Assembly (NCBI RefSeq): GCF_004331075.1
Contig: NZ_SJNX01000008.1
Coordinates: 1-64,000 of the forward strand
Direction of reading: 5' to 3'
Length of the DNA stretch: 64,000 nt
Source of the DNA: Acinetobacter brisouioides
GTDB lineage: Bacteria > Pseudomonadota > Gammaproteobacteria > Pseudomonadales > Moraxellaceae
The stretch's first letter is position 1, and each line of letters begins with the position of its first letter. The position numbers and the translations under genes are program-made. Of this stretch, positions 17,755 to 27,910 are shown in pieces. The notes under the pieces were generated by a model. That model was not told the origin of the DNA, made no database searches, and saw only the letters and a program-made list of their open reading frames with translations.

Positions 17755-18543
17755 TTAACGCAAAATACCACGCTGTGACTGTTCTAAAGAATCAATCAGC
17801 AACTGAACTTCAGCCACCTCTGGCAAGATTTCTGCACGAATACGCTCAAGCGCTTCTACGGTTGTCAGACTTTCTTTATAAATGAGCTTGAATGCTTCAC
17901 GTAAGCCTTGAATCACTTGTTTTGACCAACCTTTACGGCGCATTCCTTCAATATTCAAACCAAAAGCATGAGCTGGATTTCCAGATGCCATCACATAAGC
18001 AGGCACATCTTTCACAATTAAAGATGCTGCCCCGATCATGCTGTAAGAATCAACCTTACAGAATTGATGAATTCCAGAGTTCCCACCAATAACAACATAA
18101 CTTCCAACATGAACGTGACCTGCCACGCCCACATTATTGGCAAAAATATTATGATCGCCAATCTGACAATCGTGAGCAATATGCGTGTTCACCATGAGTA
18201 AGTTATAACTACCCACTTTGGTTAAACTATGATCTTGCACCGTACCACGGTGCAAGCTGCAATGCTCACGAATCACATTATGATCGCCAATTTCAAGCCA
18301 TGTTTCTTCGCCTTTATATTTAAGGTCTTGACATACCTCGCCTACACTCGCGAACTGGAAAATCTCATTGTGTTCACCAATACGAGTATATCCGCCAATC
18401 ACAACGTGAGAATGAAGTATGGTACCTTCACCAATAGTCACATGAGGACCAACTATACAGTACGGACCAACTTTTACATTGGGTGCAATAACTGCAGAAG
18501 AGTCAATAATAGCGGTTGGATGGATATATTCTTTATTGCTCAT
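17755..18543 (-). CDS. lpxA: UDP-N-acetylglucosamine acyltransferase LpxA
   Basis: First enzyme of lipid A synthesis: it transfers a 3-hydroxyacyl chain from acyl-ACP to UDP-GlcNAc in the cytoplasm. It has 262 residues. Left-handed beta-helix hexapeptide repeats run from about 8 to 190, and the catalytic His is His124 in HIAHDC. The frame is open from 18654, inside fabZ, but the true start is the ATG at 18543, where MSNKEYIHPTAII begins, 7 bp after the fabZ stop and behind a GAGTAGG site. It is the last gene of the operon and is followed by a strong terminator. Confidence 0.96.
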   Translation of the reverse strand: MSNKEYIHPTAIIDSSAVIAPNVKVGPYCIVGPHVTIGEGTILHSHVVIGGYTRIGEHNEIFQFASVGEVCQDLKYKGEETWLEIGDHNVIREHCSLHRGTVQDHSLTKVGSYNLLMVNTHIAHDCQIGDHNIFANNVGVAGHVHVGSYVVIGGNSGIHQFCKVDSYSMIGAASLIVKDVPAYVMASGNPAHAFGLNIEGMRRKGWSKQVIQGLREAFKLIYKESLTTVEALERIRAEILPEVAEVQLLIDSLEQSQRGILR

Positions 18544-18550
18544 GCCTACT

Positions 18551-19033
18551 CTAGATTCTTTGATGAGAGATAATAATTTCAGCAGTTGTTGCCACAACAC
18601 CATCAACGCTAGCAGTACAGTTATATTTGTAAATACCACGTTTTTGCATGACAAGCTCAGATTTCAGCACAAGCTGATCCCCTGCAACAACCTGCTTCTT
18701 AAAACGAATTTTCTCTGCACCTGCAAAAAGGAACAAAGAGCCTGGCTGAGGTTTTTCGTTATTTAACACAAAACCTAGTACACCAGAAATTTGCGCCAAT
18801 GCCTCAACAATTAAGACACCTGGCATGATTGGATATTCAGGAAAATGTCCTTGAAGAAATTCTTCATTAATAGATACATTTTTATAACCAACGATACTGT
18901 TATCGGTAATTTCTGTCACTCGATCCACTAACAAGAATGGATAGCGATGTGGCAAATATTCACGAATTTGTTGAATATTCATTGGTAATGCTGGTTTATT
19001 TAAATCTTGATTTTGTGACTCTGTCATATTCAT
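18551..19033 (-). CDS. fabZ: 3-hydroxyacyl-[ACP] dehydratase FabZ
   Basis: A 160-residue hot-dog-fold dehydratase of type II fatty acid synthesis that removes water from 3-hydroxyacyl-ACP. The catalytic His63 is in [12 protein letters not shown] and Glu77 in LIVEALAQ. The ATG overlaps the lpxD stop by 4 nt (ATGA); a second in-frame ATG lies two codons later. Placement between lpxD and lpxA lets the cell balance use of 3-hydroxyacyl-ACP between phospholipid and lipid A. Confidence 0.96.
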   Translation of the reverse strand: MNMTESQNQDLNKPALPMNIQQIREYLPHRYPFLLVDRVTEITDNSIVGYKNVSINEEFLQGHFPEYPIMPGVLIVEALAQISGVLGFVLNNEKPQPGSLFLFAGAEKIRFKKQVVAGDQLVLKSELVMQKRGIYKYNCTASVDGVVATTAEIIISHQRI

Positions 19034-20100
19034 TTACGCATATTAAAAGTTGATTCAAGTGACTCAATACGAGCTTGTATATGATCAAGTTGTTTGACGA
19101 TTTGGGTCAATGGCACATCTGCTAATTGTCTTAAGCGAACAACTGTGCGGCGCCAATGCTTAGTTTCAAATAAACCAATTCCTGAAGAATATGAGCCAGC
19201 CTCAAAAATACTTTTTGTGACCATTGACATTGCGGTCAATGTCACATTATCAGCAATTTTTAGGTGTCCAGCAACACCACAAGCGCCCGCAAGTATACAG
19301 TTTTTGCCAATCGTTACGCTACCTGCAATGGCTGTTTTTGCAGCAATCGCTGTGTTTTCACCAATATGTACGTTATGGGCGATTTGCACAAGATTATCTA
19401 CAATGACCCCATCTTCCAAAATTGTGTCATCTAATGCACCACGGTCAACACTACAATTTGACCCAATGCGAACATTATTGCCTATTTTTACAGAACCCAA
19501 CTGCGCGATACGATGCCATTTCCCTTGATAAGGAGCAAAACCAAAACCTTCACTTCCGATGACAGTATTGGCATGAATACGCACATTGTTACCAATCTTG
19601 CTAAATCCAGTAATCGTCACATGTGAGTCAATAAAACATTTATGCCCAATTTCCACACCATCATCAATCTTGACATGGGACTCAATAAACGTATGGTCTC
19701 CAACGACACAATTTTCACCGATGACCACATAGTGACCTACATAGGCAGTATCTGAAATCATCGCTGACGGATGAATTTGGGCTGTACTCTCAATTCCCAC
19801 ATCTGTTTTTTTAATTTCAAATACATGTGTAAGAATTGCAAAAGCAAGATAAGGATTATCAACAACAATAAAATTATGGTGTGTTGTCAATTTCAATTGC
19901 AAATCATGTGTGACGATTAATATACCAGCCTTAGATGCAAGTGCTTGCTCTAAGTATTTATCCCCATTCACAAAAGAAATCTGCTGTGATGTCGCTTGCT
20001 CTAAACTAGACAAACCTGAAACTTTCGTTTCAGGTTGCCCAATTAATTCACCATGTACTAAAGATGCTAATTCTTTAAGTGTATATGAACGCTGAATCAT
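19030..20100 (-). CDS. lpxD: UDP-3-O-acylglucosamine N-acyltransferase LpxD
   Basis: Third step of lipid A synthesis: adds the second 3-hydroxyacyl chain to the 2-amino group of UDP-3-O-acyl-glucosamine. It has 356 residues. The N-terminal uridine-binding domain covers 1-100 ([24 protein letters not shown]). The beta-helix of hexapeptide repeats covers 105-310, with catalytic His242 in [12 protein letters not shown]-terminal helix ends the protein. It starts 3 bp after the skp stop and overlaps fabZ by 4 nt. Confidence 0.96.
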   Translation of the reverse strand: MIQRSYTLKELASLVHGELIGQPETKVSGLSSLEQATSQQISFVNGDKYLEQALASKAGILIVTHDLQLKLTTHHNFIVVDNPYLAFAILTHVFEIKKTDVGIESTAQIHPSAMISDTAYVGHYVVIGENCVVGDHTFIESHVKIDDGVEIGHKCFIDSHVTITGFSKIGNNVRIHANTVIGSEGFGFAPYQGKWHRIAQLGSVKIGNNVRIGSNCSVDRGALDDTILEDGVIVDNLVQIAHNVHIGENTAIAAKTAIAGSVTIGKNCILAGACGVAGHLKIADNVTLTAMSMVTKSIFEAGSYSSGIGLFETKHWRRTVVRLRQLADVPLTQIVKQLDHIQARIESLESTFNMRK

Positions 20101-20103
20101 TGA

Positions 20104-20592
20104 TTATTTCATCGCATTAACCTTTTGAATCATTTTATCAGTTAAGTCGTTCTTAGCGTCATAGGCAAGTGCTGAATTTTTATTCAAAACAAAATCTAAA
20201 CCGTTTTCTTTACGCAATTGCTCTGCTGCTTGCTGCACACGTGTCGTAAAAGTTTGTCCTGTCGCCTGAGAGGTAGACTGTACGCGCTGCTGAATGTTTT
20301 GTTCCAATGAATTAATTTCTTTTACTTTCGCGTCATATTGCGTTTTAAGCTGCTGCACTTCTGCTGGTTTAGCTGTGGCTGCTTTATTTTGCAAATCTTG
20401 GATATCTTTATTTAACTGTTCAACACGTGTAGCAGAAGGTTTTACTGCTTGTTGTAAGCCATCATTTTGCTGTTTCAAATAAGTACTGCTTTCAACAACA
20501 CGTTGCATGTCAATCACACCATAACCTGCGGCGTGTGCCATACCCATAAAACCTAAACCTGCTGCAAATGCTACTGCTAATTTTTTCATCAA
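20104..20592 (-). CDS. skp: Periplasmic chaperone Skp/OmpH
   Basis: A 162-residue exported chaperone that holds unfolded outer-membrane proteins on their way to BamA. The signal peptide spans MMKKLAVAFAAGLGFMGMAHA. The mature part begins GYGVIDMQRVVE and continues with a long Gln/Lys/Glu-rich coiled coil (about 45-125), the tentacle region of Skp trimers. It lies 47 bp after bamA, the usual gene order. Confidence 0.93.
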   Translation of the reverse strand: MMKKLAVAFAAGLGFMGMAHAAGYGVIDMQRVVESSTYLKQQNDGLQQAVKPSATRVEQLNKDIQDLQNKAATAKPAEVQQLKTQYDAKVKEINSLEQNIQQRVQSTSQATGQTFTTRVQQAAEQLRKENGLDFVLNKNSALAYDAKNDLTDKMIQKVNAMK

Positions 20593-20639
20593 TATATCCT
20601 TAAATCATTACATCATTAACGGCTGACCGAAGGTCGAAC

Positions 20640-23105
20640 TTAGAAAGTTCGACCAATCTGGAATTGTACTGCTTGCGTTTGATCCGTTGTTTTCTTATTC
20701 AGCGGGAAAGCATAACTAATTGAAAGAGGGCCAATCATGGTATTCCAAGTCAGGCCAAAACCAACGCTATAACGTAAGTTACTTACATCAAAACCGTAGT
20801 TATCTTTACAATATTGCTTTGCGCCAGCATTCGTAGAAGTGACTGGAGTAGCAGGATTGTTATAAGCAGTCACATTACATTCTGTATCAAAGACATTGCC
20901 ACCTTCAGCAAACAGTACAGGACGAACATTACGTGCCCAGTCACCTTTCGATGGTACAGGTAAAATCAGTTCCGCACCAAATTGTACTAAGGCATTGGCA
21001 CCTGTAGAGTCTCGACTACTACTTTGCGCTATGTTATTCGCACTATAGTACACCCCAGGATAAGCTGGCCCTAAAGTATTGTCTTGATAACCACGGACTG
21101 ATCCCCAACCACCAGCATAGTAGTTTTTCCAGAAAGGCAGATCATGACCATAACCTAACTTACCATAACCATGAACTCCCCAACCTTTACCACCAATTGG
21201 GAAAAATACTTGGGTGCTATAAGTCAATTTCTGATAAGCAGCATCACTACCAGGTAAAGCAACTTCCAAGTTCACACTGTGCAACTGACCTGAAGTTGGT
21301 AACATTGGTCGGTTTAGAGTATTAAATGACCAACCCAAGTTTACAAGGTAATTGAGATAGGTCCCTTCAAACTCACTATCATAAGCCACACCACCAGAAG
21401 TCGTTGTTGCCGTTGCTTTTACCTTGCCGCCATGACTCAGTAAATAGTCTCTAAATGCAACTGAACCATATTGGTCGGTAGAAATATCTGTGCTTTCTAA
21501 ACCCAATGAGCCACTAACACTCTGGTTCTCATCGATTGGATAAGACAAACTTGTATTGGCACCGAGTGTTTTAGAATAGTAATCACTAACGTGGTAGTCT
21601 TGGTATGGCTTAGTTTCTTTATAATAGACATTATAACCAGCACTTACACCATCAATCGTAAAGTATGGATCTGTGACTGCCAAACTATAAGATGTTGCAT
21701 ACTGTGATTTAGTAAAGTCAAAACCTACGCTTTTACCTGTACCCAGAAAGTTAGACTGGCTAATCCCGGCTTGATAAGTGATACCGCCACTTTGTGAGTA
21801 ACCTAGTGCTAGAGTACTTGTTCCTGAATGTTGCTCTTCAACATTAACATCCAAATCAATTTGGTCTGGCACATTTGGAATACGTACAGGTTTAACATCA
21901 ACAGTTTTAAAGTAACCAGTACGTTCTAAACGTACTTTAGACAAGTCGATTTTCTCGTTACTTGCCAAAGCACCTTCCATTTGACGCATTTCACGACGTA
22001 ATACCTGATCTTCAGTTTTAGTATTACCTATGAAGTTAATACGACGAATCGTCACTTGCTGACCTGGATTAATGTAATAATTCAGATCAACGGTTTTCTT
22101 ATCATTATCAATTTGTGGAACAACATTGACTTCTGCAAAGTAATAACCTGCATTACCATATTTATGCAATAACAGATTTTTGACAGCATCAATTTTTTCT
22201 TGAGAATAAGTATCGCCATCTTTATAAATTTGCAGCGTTTTTAACTCTTCAGGCTTAAATAAAGTATCACCTAAGAACTTAGTCTGACCAACCTTAAATT
22301 GCTGACCTTCAGTAATTGAAACTTCAACAAAAATATTTTTCTTATCATTACTGATATTTAAATTTGATGAATTCACAGCAAAATTAACATAACCCGCATT
22401 CAAATATAATGCGCGTAATGCTTCTAAGCTTGCTGCCATACGTTCTTTAGCATAACGGTCATTACGAGTAACGATAGATGACCAGCTACTTTCTTTAAGT
22501 GCGAATGCTCGTTTAATTTCATCATCGCTAAAAACTGTGTTACCAATCACACTGATATCGACAACTTTAGCAGCCTTACCTTCATTAAAGTTAATGGTTA
22601 AGTCAACACGGTTATTTGGGCGTGGCGTGGTTTCGACTTTAATGTCAGCATTATAACGACCTTGCTGGTTATATTGCTGCTCAAGCTCTGTTTCAAGATT
22701 TTGCAGAGTCGACTTTTTCAGCACTTCGCCTTCTGCGATTCCCATTTTTTTCAAGCCATCTTGCAAAGCTTCTTTAGGAATGAGTTTGTTGCCTTTAAAT
22801 TCAACTTTAGAAATAATTGGGCGTTCAACAACATTAAAAACTAAAGTATTACCCTGTTGGTTTGCTTTAATGTCATCAAATAAACCTGAGTCATATAAAG
22901 TATGTATGGCATTATTGAGGGTCGCATCATTTACACGATCACCGCTTTTTATTGGCAACATACTATAAATATTGGCAGGAGTTAAGCGAACTAAGCCTTC
23001 GATTTTAACATCTTGGGCAATAAACTCATCCGCGGCATAAACCTGTTGTACAGCAGCCATTGCACTCACCAGTGCTAAAGGCATTAAAAAATGTGTGTGA
23101 CGCAT
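20640..23105 (-). CDS. bamA: Outer-membrane protein assembly factor BamA
   Basis: An 821-residue Omp85 protein, the central subunit of the BAM complex that inserts beta-barrels in the outer membrane. The signal peptide ends near VQQVYA-ADEF. Five POTRA domains cover about 25-430 (FIAQDVKIEGLVRLTP opens the first). The C-terminal 16-strand barrel includes the conserved VRGYQDNTLGP loop-6 motif, and the protein ends in the aromatic F expected of a barrel. It follows rseP by 38 bp and precedes its client chaperone gene skp. Confidence 0.96.
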   Translation of the reverse strand: MRHTHFLMPLALVSAMAAVQQVYAADEFIAQDVKIEGLVRLTPANIYSMLPIKSGDRVNDATLNNAIHTLYDSGLFDDIKANQQGNTLVFNVVERPIISKVEFKGNKLIPKEALQDGLKKMGIAEGEVLKKSTLQNLETELEQQYNQQGRYNADIKVETTPRPNNRVDLTINFNEGKAAKVVDISVIGNTVFSDDEIKRAFALKESSWSSIVTRNDRYAKERMAASLEALRALYLNAGYVNFAVNSSNLNISNDKKNIFVEVSITEGQQFKVGQTKFLGDTLFKPEELKTLQIYKDGDTYSQEKIDAVKNLLLHKYGNAGYYFAEVNVVPQIDNDKKTVDLNYYINPGQQVTIRRINFIGNTKTEDQVLRREMRQMEGALASNEKIDLSKVRLERTGYFKTVDVKPVRIPNVPDQIDLDVNVEEQHSGTSTLALGYSQSGGITYQAGISQSNFLGTGKSVGFDFTKSQYATSYSLAVTDPYFTIDGVSAGYNVYYKETKPYQDYHVSDYYSKTLGANTSLSYPIDENQSVSGSLGLESTDISTDQYGSVAFRDYLLSHGGKVKATATTTSGGVAYDSEFEGTYLNYLVNLGWSFNTLNRPMLPTSGQLHSVNLEVALPGSDAAYQKLTYSTQVFFPIGGKGWGVHGYGKLGYGHDLPFWKNYYAGGWGSVRGYQDNTLGPAYPGVYYSANNIAQSSSRDSTGANALVQFGAELILPVPSKGDWARNVRPVLFAEGGNVFDTECNVTAYNNPATPVTSTNAGAKQYCKDNYGFDVSNLRYSVGFGLTWNTMIGPLSISYAFPLNKKTTDQTQAVQFQIGRTF

Positions 23106-23143
23106 GCCTATTTTTCCACTAAGTTGGATATTCCGTAATTCTG

Positions 23144-24499
23144 TTATAAACGCATAAAATCATTAAATAAAGCAAGGACCATCATGCTACCCAGCAATAC
23201 CATACCGATTTTAAAACCAATCATTTGTATTTGTTCAGAAACAGGTTTACCTCGAATTGCTTCTATAAAATAATAAACTAGATGTCCACCATCAAGCATT
23301 GGGATCGGTAATAAGTTCAAAATCCCCAAACTTACACTCATCAACGCCATAAATGAAATAAAAGTTTGCCAGCCCATTTCTGCACTTTGTCCAGCAACTT
23401 TAGCAATCGTGATCGGACCTGATAAATTTTCCAAACCAATTAAACCACGAACCATTTTGGTCATTGAATTTAAAATCATACTGGAAATTTCACCTGTCTT
23501 TTGTACCGCTTTTCCAAACGCTTGTACAGGTGTATATTGAATTGTTTGCTTATATTGGCTAGGAACATTAATGTGTGCCGACTTGGTTTGCACCCCTAAC
23601 ATGCCTGTCACATTTCCCATATTGTCACGCTTACCCTGAGGCATGACCTGCAACTGGAGAACCTTGCCTTGCCGCTCAACATCAATTTTAAGTAATTTTT
23701 CTGGCGACTTTTGTACAATATCAACCACATCAAACCAGTCAGGAGTTTTCACTCCATCAATTGCAATAATCTTGTCGCCTTTTTGCATACCTTGACGACT
23801 AGCAGCACCATCTGGCACAAGCTGATCAATGACAGGTTCAATTTTTGGACGATATGGCAAGAACCCCAAAGTATCTAAAGCAGACTGCGTTTGATCTTTT
23901 AAGAAATGCTGAATGGGTAGACTAAAATTTTTGAGTTGACCCTGATGTTCAGCCTGTACCTGAATTTGCCCTGTCTCTCCCGCACGATCAACCAGTGCAA
24001 AATTTAAGGCTTCCCAAGTCGAAGTCATTTTCCCATCAATTGCAACAACTTTATCGCCAATCTGCAAACCTGCAATCGCGGCAGGCGTTTCAGGTATCAC
24101 TTTACCAACGCGGGTATTGAGCTGTTCCTGCTGGGGTAAAAACAGCACCCAAAACAGTAAAATCGCAAAGATCAAGTTAATCAGTGGTCCTGCTGCAACA
24201 ATCGCAATGCGTTTCCAAGGGGACTGACGATTAAATGCAAACGGAAGGTCTTCAGCTTTAACATCACCTTCACGCTCATCTAGCATTTTGACATAACCAC
24301 CTAAAGGCAATGCCGATAAACGATACTGAATACCTGACTTTTTAGATGTCCAATTGAGTACAGTTGGTCCAAAACCAATTGAGTAGACCAAAACCTTGAC
24401 ACCTAATTTGCGAGCGACCCAATAATGACCAAATTCATGAATGGCAATCAGTGGCCCAAGCAAAAAAATTGCCGCAAGCACAATAAATAAAATACTCAT
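23144..24499 (-). CDS. rseP: Site-2 intramembrane zinc protease RseP
   Basis: A 451-residue inner-membrane metalloprotease that cleaves anti-sigma factors within the membrane during envelope stress and removes leftover signal peptides. The zinc motif HEFGH is at 21-25 in the first membrane helix. Two PDZ domains occupy about 115-300 (GLQIGDKVVAIDG; GMQKGDKIIAIDG). The third zinc ligand lies in PMLDGGHL near the C-terminus. Its ATG overlaps the dxr stop by 1 nt (TAATG). Confidence 0.95.
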   Translation of the reverse strand: MSILFIVLAAIFLLGPLIAIHEFGHYWVARKLGVKVLVYSIGFGPTVLNWTSKKSGIQYRLSALPLGGYVKMLDEREGDVKAEDLPFAFNRQSPWKRIAIVAAGPLINLIFAILLFWVLFLPQQEQLNTRVGKVIPETPAAIAGLQIGDKVVAIDGKMTSTWEALNFALVDRAGETGQIQVQAEHQGQLKNFSLPIQHFLKDQTQSALDTLGFLPYRPKIEPVIDQLVPDGAASRQGMQKGDKIIAIDGVKTPDWFDVVDIVQKSPEKLLKIDVERQGKVLQLQVMPQGKRDNMGNVTGMLGVQTKSAHINVPSQYKQTIQYTPVQAFGKAVQKTGEISSMILNSMTKMVRGLIGLENLSGPITIAKVAGQSAEMGWQTFISFMALMSVSLGILNLLPIPMLDGGHLVYYFIEAIRGKPVSEQIQMIGFKIGMVLLGSMMVLALFNDFMRL

Positions 24500-25698
24500 T
24501 ATTTTAGCCTTAAAGCATCAACGCGCTGAACTGCTATATTACGAGCAAATTGATCTGCTTGCAAAATAGTCTCTAGCGAATTGGCCTGAGCATTTTCCAT
24601 ATCATTCAAGGTATGTTCTACAACTTCAGGAATTGCGGTAAATTTTATTTTTTGCTGTAAAAATGCAGCAACTGCAATTTCATTGGCAGCATTTAAAATC
24701 GCTGGTGCAACACCACCCGCTTGCATAGCATGACGAGCTAAACTCAAAGCAGGAAATTTAATGGTGTCGGGTTGTTGAAAATTAAGCTGTTGATGTACAA
24801 ATAAATCCAGAGCATCTACAGGTGACGAGATGCGCTGTGGCCAAGCCAATGCATGTGCGATTGGCGTACACATATCAGGATTACCCATTTGAGCCAAAGT
24901 TGAACCATCCACATATTGAACCATAGAATGAATAATACTTTGTGGATGGATAACGACTGTAACAAAATGTTCTGAAATTGAAAACAAATGACATGCCTCA
25001 ATCAATTCCAGACCTTTATTCATAAGAGTTGCAGAATCAACGGAAATTTTCTGTCCCATTGACCAATTTGGATGTTTACATGCCTGTGCGGGGGTCACAT
25101 CATGCAAGTCATTCAATGATGTATTTAAAAATGGGCCACCTGATGCTGTCAGCAGAATTCGAGAGACACCCTGCTTGGGTTGGCCTGTACGCTCTGACTG
25201 ACAATAATCATTTGGTAAACACTGAAAAATAGCATTGTGTTCAGAATCTACGGGTAGCAAAAGTGCTTGATGCTGCTCTGCTGCCTGCATCATGATTTCA
25301 CCCGACATGACCAAAGCTTCTTTGTTCGCAAGCAATACACGCTTACTGGCTTTGACTGCGGCTAAAGTTGGCAACAGTCCTGCTGCGCCAACGATTGCTG
25401 CCATGACAATATCAACCTGTGGGTGCTCAGCAACAGTAACCAAACCAGCTTCATCAGTCAAAATTTCTGTATAGTCAATCTGATGCTGTTTAAATAACAG
25501 CGCCAGTCGATCTTGTTGCGTTGAGGGAACAACAGCAACTTGAGGATGGAACTGTTTGCATATTTCAACCAATTTTTCAAGTCGACTATACGCCGTAACT
25601 GCAAAAACCGAGTATTTATCTGGATGTTGCTGCAATACTTTTAATGTACTTTCACCAATTGAACCAGTTGCACCCAATATACAAACAGATTGAGACAT
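24499..25698 (-). CDS. dxr: 1-deoxy-D-xylulose 5-phosphate reductoisomerase
   Basis: A 399-residue cytoplasmic enzyme making 2-C-methyl-D-erythritol 4-phosphate, the committed step of the non-mevalonate isoprenoid pathway. The NADPH-binding motif GATGSIGESTLKVL is at 9-22, LANKEALVMSG near 120-130, and the metal/substrate motifs VDSEHNAIFQCL and NKGLELIEACHLF follow. It supplies isoprenoid for the neighbouring UppS step. Its start directly abuts the cdsA stop (TAAATG). Confidence 0.96.
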   Translation of the reverse strand: MSQSVCILGATGSIGESTLKVLQQHPDKYSVFAVTAYSRLEKLVEICKQFHPQVAVVPSTQQDRLALLFKQHQIDYTEILTDEAGLVTVAEHPQVDIVMAAIVGAAGLLPTLAAVKASKRVLLANKEALVMSGEIMMQAAEQHQALLLPVDSEHNAIFQCLPNDYCQSERTGQPKQGVSRILLTASGGPFLNTSLNDLHDVTPAQACKHPNWSMGQKISVDSATLMNKGLELIEACHLFSISEHFVTVVIHPQSIIHSMVQYVDGSTLAQMGNPDMCTPIAHALAWPQRISSPVDALDLFVHQQLNFQQPDTIKFPALSLARHAMQAGGVAPAILNAANEIAVAAFLQQKIKFTAIPEVVEHTLNDMENAQANSLETILQADQFARNIAVQRVDALRLK

Positions 25699-26523
25699 TT
25701 AGAGATCTACACCGATAAGTTTTAGTAAATAAATTCCTGTTGCAAAAATCGGTGCTGCGGCAAGCAATGAATCAATACGATCCAAAACACCACCATGCCC
25801 AGGAAGAATTCGACCCGAATCTTTCACACCTGCTCGGCGCTTAATCATTGATTCAAACAAGTCACCTTGAACCGAACCAAGCACAGTGATAATCGAGAGG
25901 GTTAGAAATAGTACATGTTGTAGCAAAGTTAAATGTAGATAATGACTTTGGACAATAACAACAATAATACCTGAAGTGATTAAACCACCAAACAAACCTT
26001 CAACCGATTTATTCGGGCTAACATTTGGCGCCATTTTACGGTGACCCAACTTTCTCCCAACAAAATATGCACCACTATCTGCTCCCCAAACCAAGAGGAA
26101 TAGATACATTAGCCACCACGGCGAATGTTCCCAGACAGAAAAAATTGCACTCACTGCTGCTGAAATCAGGATCAGGCCGACCAGATTCAGGCTTTTATTA
26201 TACCAGCCATCATATTCTGGAAAGTTTTTCACCCAGTATACACTGGTGAGCCATACCAAAATGGAAGCTATCCAAAAAAGCAATGTAATATCATGAACAT
26301 ACAATGCAATCACAGATACAATCAAGGCAATACAAGCATATCCAAAAACAAAAAATGGTCGTATCGATGCATCCTGCTTTGGCATTAATTTATACCACTC
26401 ATACCCTGCAATCGTTGCAGCAACGACCATCAATGCTTGCATAGGGTAATGCGAGGTTGTAGCAAACATACAACTTAAAACAATTGCTACCAATACCAAC
26501 GCGGTTTTAATCCGCTCAAACAT
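25699..26523 (-). CDS. cdsA: Phosphatidate cytidylyltransferase CdsA
   Basis: A 274-residue inner-membrane enzyme with about eight membrane segments that makes CDP-diacylglycerol from CTP and phosphatidic acid, the entry to phospholipid head-group synthesis. The signature SxxKRxxxxKDxxxxxPGHGGxxDRxDS is visible near the C-terminus as SMIKRRAGVKDSGRILPGHG followed by GVLDRIDS. WGADSGAYFVGRKLG is also conserved. It sits 3 bp after uppS, in the usual order. Confidence 0.95.
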   Translation of the reverse strand: MFERIKTALVLVAIVLSCMFATTSHYPMQALMVVAATIAGYEWYKLMPKQDASIRPFFVFGYACIALIVSVIALYVHDITLLFWIASILVWLTSVYWVKNFPEYDGWYNKSLNLVGLILISAAVSAIFSVWEHSPWWLMYLFLLVWGADSGAYFVGRKLGHRKMAPNVSPNKSVEGLFGGLITSGIIVVIVQSHYLHLTLLQHVLFLTLSIITVLGSVQGDLFESMIKRRAGVKDSGRILPGHGGVLDRIDSLLAAAPIFATGIYLLKLIGVDL

Positions 26524-26526
26524 GTA

Positions 26527-27279
26527 TTATTTCTCAGTTTTCTCTTGTTGGATTTGTTCAGAGGTTTTACCAAAACGGCGTTCACGCTGTGCAAATACCT
26601 TAAAGGCTTGATTGAGTTCTTCTACCGAAAACTCAGGCCATAATGTTTTAGTAAAATAAAGCTCTGCATATGCAGACTGCCACAGCAAGAAATTAGAAAT
26701 TCGATAATCTCCACCTGTTCGAATGAGCAAGTCCACTGCAGGCAAATCTCCAAGGTGAATATATTGGCCAAACAGTGTGGGATTAATCTGATCAACTGTA
26801 ATTTTATGGTCCAGTACATCTTGAGCAATACGCTTAGCTGAATCTGCAATATCCCACATACCACCATAACTAATCGCAATTGTCAGCGTCATTTGCTTAA
26901 AGTGGGCAGTTTGTTGCTCAGCAGTCTTGAGTAGCTCTTGTAAGTGGACTGGAAGCCGAGAACGCTCACCGATAAAACGTAGGGCGATCTCAAACTTAAT
27001 CATACGTGGGATTTGCTCGTGAACGGTCTGCTCCAGCAAATGCATCAGCAAATCAACTTCAGGTTGAGGTCGATTCCAGTTTTCACTTGAAAAAGCAAAA
27101 ACCGTCAACGCCTGAACCCCAAGCTCACGGCAGCGCTCTACGATAGGATCTAGCGTATTTTTACCTTCTTTATGCCCAGCACCTTGTGCAAGGTGCATTT
27201 TTTTGGCAAAACGATTGTTGCCATCCATAATGATGGCAACATGTTGAGGAAGGTGATGAATGCCGTCTAAACTCGTCAT
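26527..27279 (-). CDS. uppS: Undecaprenyl diphosphate synthase UppS
   Basis: A 250-residue cis-prenyltransferase that adds eight isopentenyl units to farnesyl diphosphate to make the C55 lipid carrier for peptidoglycan. The catalytic Asp lies in IMDGNNRFAKK; the more common form is MDGNGRWAKK, so Gly-Trp is replaced by Asn-Phe. Other family motifs are present: FAFSSENWNRP, ISYGGMWDI, RTGGDYRISNFLLWQ and the acidic FTKTLWPEF. It lies 3 bp after frr. Confidence 0.95.
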   Translation of the reverse strand: MTSLDGIHHLPQHVAIIMDGNNRFAKKMHLAQGAGHKEGKNTLDPIVERCRELGVQALTVFAFSSENWNRPQPEVDLLMHLLEQTVHEQIPRMIKFEIALRFIGERSRLPVHLQELLKTAEQQTAHFKQMTLTIAISYGGMWDIADSAKRIAQDVLDHKITVDQINPTLFGQYIHLGDLPAVDLLIRTGGDYRISNFLLWQSAYAELYFTKTLWPEFSVEELNQAFKVFAQRERRFGKTSEQIQQEKTEK

Positions 27280-27282
27280 CCA

Positions 27283-27837
27283 TTAAACCTTCATTAACTC
27301 TTCTTCTTTTGCAGCTAGACGCTTATCGACTTCAGCTACATATTTGTCAGTGATTTTTTGAATATCATCACTTGCACGGCGTTCATCATCTTCAGAAATT
27401 TCTTTTTCTTTCAATAATGTTTTTAAGTCGCCCAAAACATCACGGCGGATGTTACGAATTGCAACTTTGGCATTTTCAGCTTCAGTACGTGCAACCTTTT
27501 GCATATCACGGCGAGTTTCTTCAGTGAGTGCTGGTAATGGCACACGAATTGCGTCAGCAGTAATTGGATTTAAACCCAAATCACTTTCACGAATAGCTTT
27601 ATCAATTGCTGAAACCATTGTGCGTTCAAATGGCTGAACGATCAACATACGTGAATCTTCAACACCCACGTTTGCCACTTGGTTTAATGGCACATCCGAA
27701 CCGTAGTAAGGAACCATGACGCCATTTAAAATAGATGGATGCGCACGGCCAGTACGAACTTTTGCAAATCCTTGCTCCAAGGATTCGAGTGACTTTTGCA
27801 TTCGCTGTTCGCTGTCTTTTTTAAGATCGTTAATCAT
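27283..27837 (-). CDS. frr: Ribosome recycling factor
   Basis: A 184-residue tRNA-mimicking protein that, with EF-G, splits the ribosome after termination. It is full length, with the conserved GRAHPSIL and [15 protein letters not shown] segments and a C-terminal helix rich in Lys and Glu. It follows pyrH by 73 bp and precedes uppS, the standard order in this cluster. Confidence 0.96.
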   Translation of the reverse strand: MINDLKKDSEQRMQKSLESLEQGFAKVRTGRAHPSILNGVMVPYYGSDVPLNQVANVGVEDSRMLIVQPFERTMVSAIDKAIRESDLGLNPITADAIRVPLPALTEETRRDMQKVARTEAENAKVAIRNIRRDVLGDLKTLLKEKEISEDDERRASDDIQKITDKYVAEVDKRLAAKEEELMKV

Positions 27838-27910
27838 ATGATCTTCCTTACTTTCTCAAAATGTAAAATAAAATTAGCGCTAGTATAAAGAGCTTTCTCA
27901 GTTACGTATA